This document shows, one piece after another, positions 11,801-11,988 of a stretch of DNA of 11,988 bases. Within the stretch, counting starts at the first letter, position 1. The number at the start of each line of letters is the position of its first letter. The DNA comes from Candidatus Hermodarchaeota archaeon (lineage in GTDB: Archaea; Asgardarchaeota; Hermodarchaeia; Hermodarchaeales; Hermodarchaeaceae): positions 1 through 11,988 of the forward strand of contig JAEOSV010000076.1 in assembly GCA_016840185.1 (NCBI GenBank), written 5' to 3'. Below the pieces are notes generated by a model, which had not been told where the DNA came from, searched no databases, and saw nothing but the letters and a program-made list of their open reading frames with translations. The translations under genes and the position numbers were made by a program.

Positions 11801-11988
11801 TTGGATATCACCGTACTGAATCTTCTCAGCTATGGAATGTATGTTGTTGCTGCAAAATCTGGAGACCAAACGAATGGTCAGATTGTGAACACCGTATTTC
11901 AAATAACCGCCTCTCCACCACGAATTGCTGTGAGTATCAATAGGGAAAATCTCACGCACGAATTTATCACACAGAGTGGAATGTTTTC
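11801..11988 (+). CDS. Flavin reductase-like FMN-binding protein, N-terminal part (runs off the right edge)
   Basis: First 62 residues of a flavin-reductase-domain protein of the type that forms the N-terminal half of high-molecular-weight rubredoxin (Hrb) in acetogens and of flavoredoxin-like proteins. SYGMYVVAAKSGDQTNGQIVNTVFQ at about 10-34, followed by SPPRIAVSINRENLTHEFI at about 37-55, is the FMN-binding signature of that group. TTG 11801 is chosen because it gives the same nine-residue lead before SYG that Hrb proteins have, and TTTTAAAT at 11767-11774 lies about 30 bp upstream. GTG 11789 would add four residues and remains possible. In other anaerobes these proteins pass electrons from NADH to rubredoxin-type or diiron partners in oxygen or nitric oxide defence. 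Whether a rubredoxin domain follows cannot be seen here. Confidence 0.85.
   Translation, partial: MDITVLNLLSYGMYVVAAKSGDQTNGQIVNTVFQITASPPRIAVSINRENLTHEFITQSGMF

Noticed and set aside
11741..11959. Minus-strand open frame of about 70 codons
   Set aside because: It is opposite the flavin reductase gene, whose plus-strand frame carries a recognisable FMN-binding signature.

Overview
The window looks like a chromosomal segment of an anaerobic archaeon, most likely from the TACK/Asgard side of the domain. Four observations support this. A eukaryote-type topoisomerase IB enters from the left edge. There is a Sulfolobus-type single-OB-fold SSB with an RG-rich tail. A ferredoxin has the histidine-rich zinc-binding N-terminus known from Sulfolobus and Thermoplasma. 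TATA-like box A elements lie about 26 bp before probable transcription starts, some giving leaderless messages, and Shine-Dalgarno sites are of the GGTGAT type. An Asgard lineage such as Thorarchaeota would fit, but this is inference; a marker-gene tree would be needed. No rRNA, tRNA, CRISPR array or insertion sequence was recognised.

Layout. Positions 1-631 (minus) hold the N-terminal part of topoisomerase IB. Positions 805-3783 (minus) hold a two-gene unit: a membrane-anchored penicillin-acylase-family Ntn hydrolase followed by a small polytopic membrane protein. At 3871-4548 (plus) is a membrane-anchored methyltransferase. Positions 4618-8399 carry the most interesting block. It has a DUF134 HTH/zinc-ribbon regulator, two NifX/orange-protein-like proteins and two MinD/Mrp-type ATPases with inserted 2[4Fe-4S] ferredoxin domains, all on the plus strand. 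Next to them are a small Gly/Arg-rich zinc-ribbon protein (minus) and a second DUF134 regulator (plus). The last two genes diverge from a promoter with a bidirectional TATA box, one perfect 18-bp palindrome and a second degenerate copy of it. Positions 8396-10047 (minus) encode a zinc-type ferredoxin followed by an acyl-CoA dehydrogenase. After that come a GNAT acetyltransferase (plus), the SSB (minus), a 70-residue unknown protein (plus) and the start of a flavin reductase of the high-molecular-weight rubredoxin type (plus, cut by the right edge).

How the genes may work together. The 4618-8399 block has the gene content of the anaerobe-specific orange-protein (ORP) systems of Desulfovibrio: NifX-like metal-cofactor proteins plus paired ferredoxin-containing ParA/MinD ATPases. 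Here the sigma54 regulation used in Desulfovibrio is replaced by two DUF134 proteins, each with a palindrome in its own promoter region. I infer a metal- or redox-responsive cofactor-assembly module. One ATPase lacks a single cluster-ligand cysteine and so may carry a [3Fe-4S] cluster beside a partner with a full cysteine set. The ferredoxin/acyl-CoA dehydrogenase pair and the flavin reductase suggest anaerobic fatty- or branched-acyl oxidation and low-potential electron transfer.
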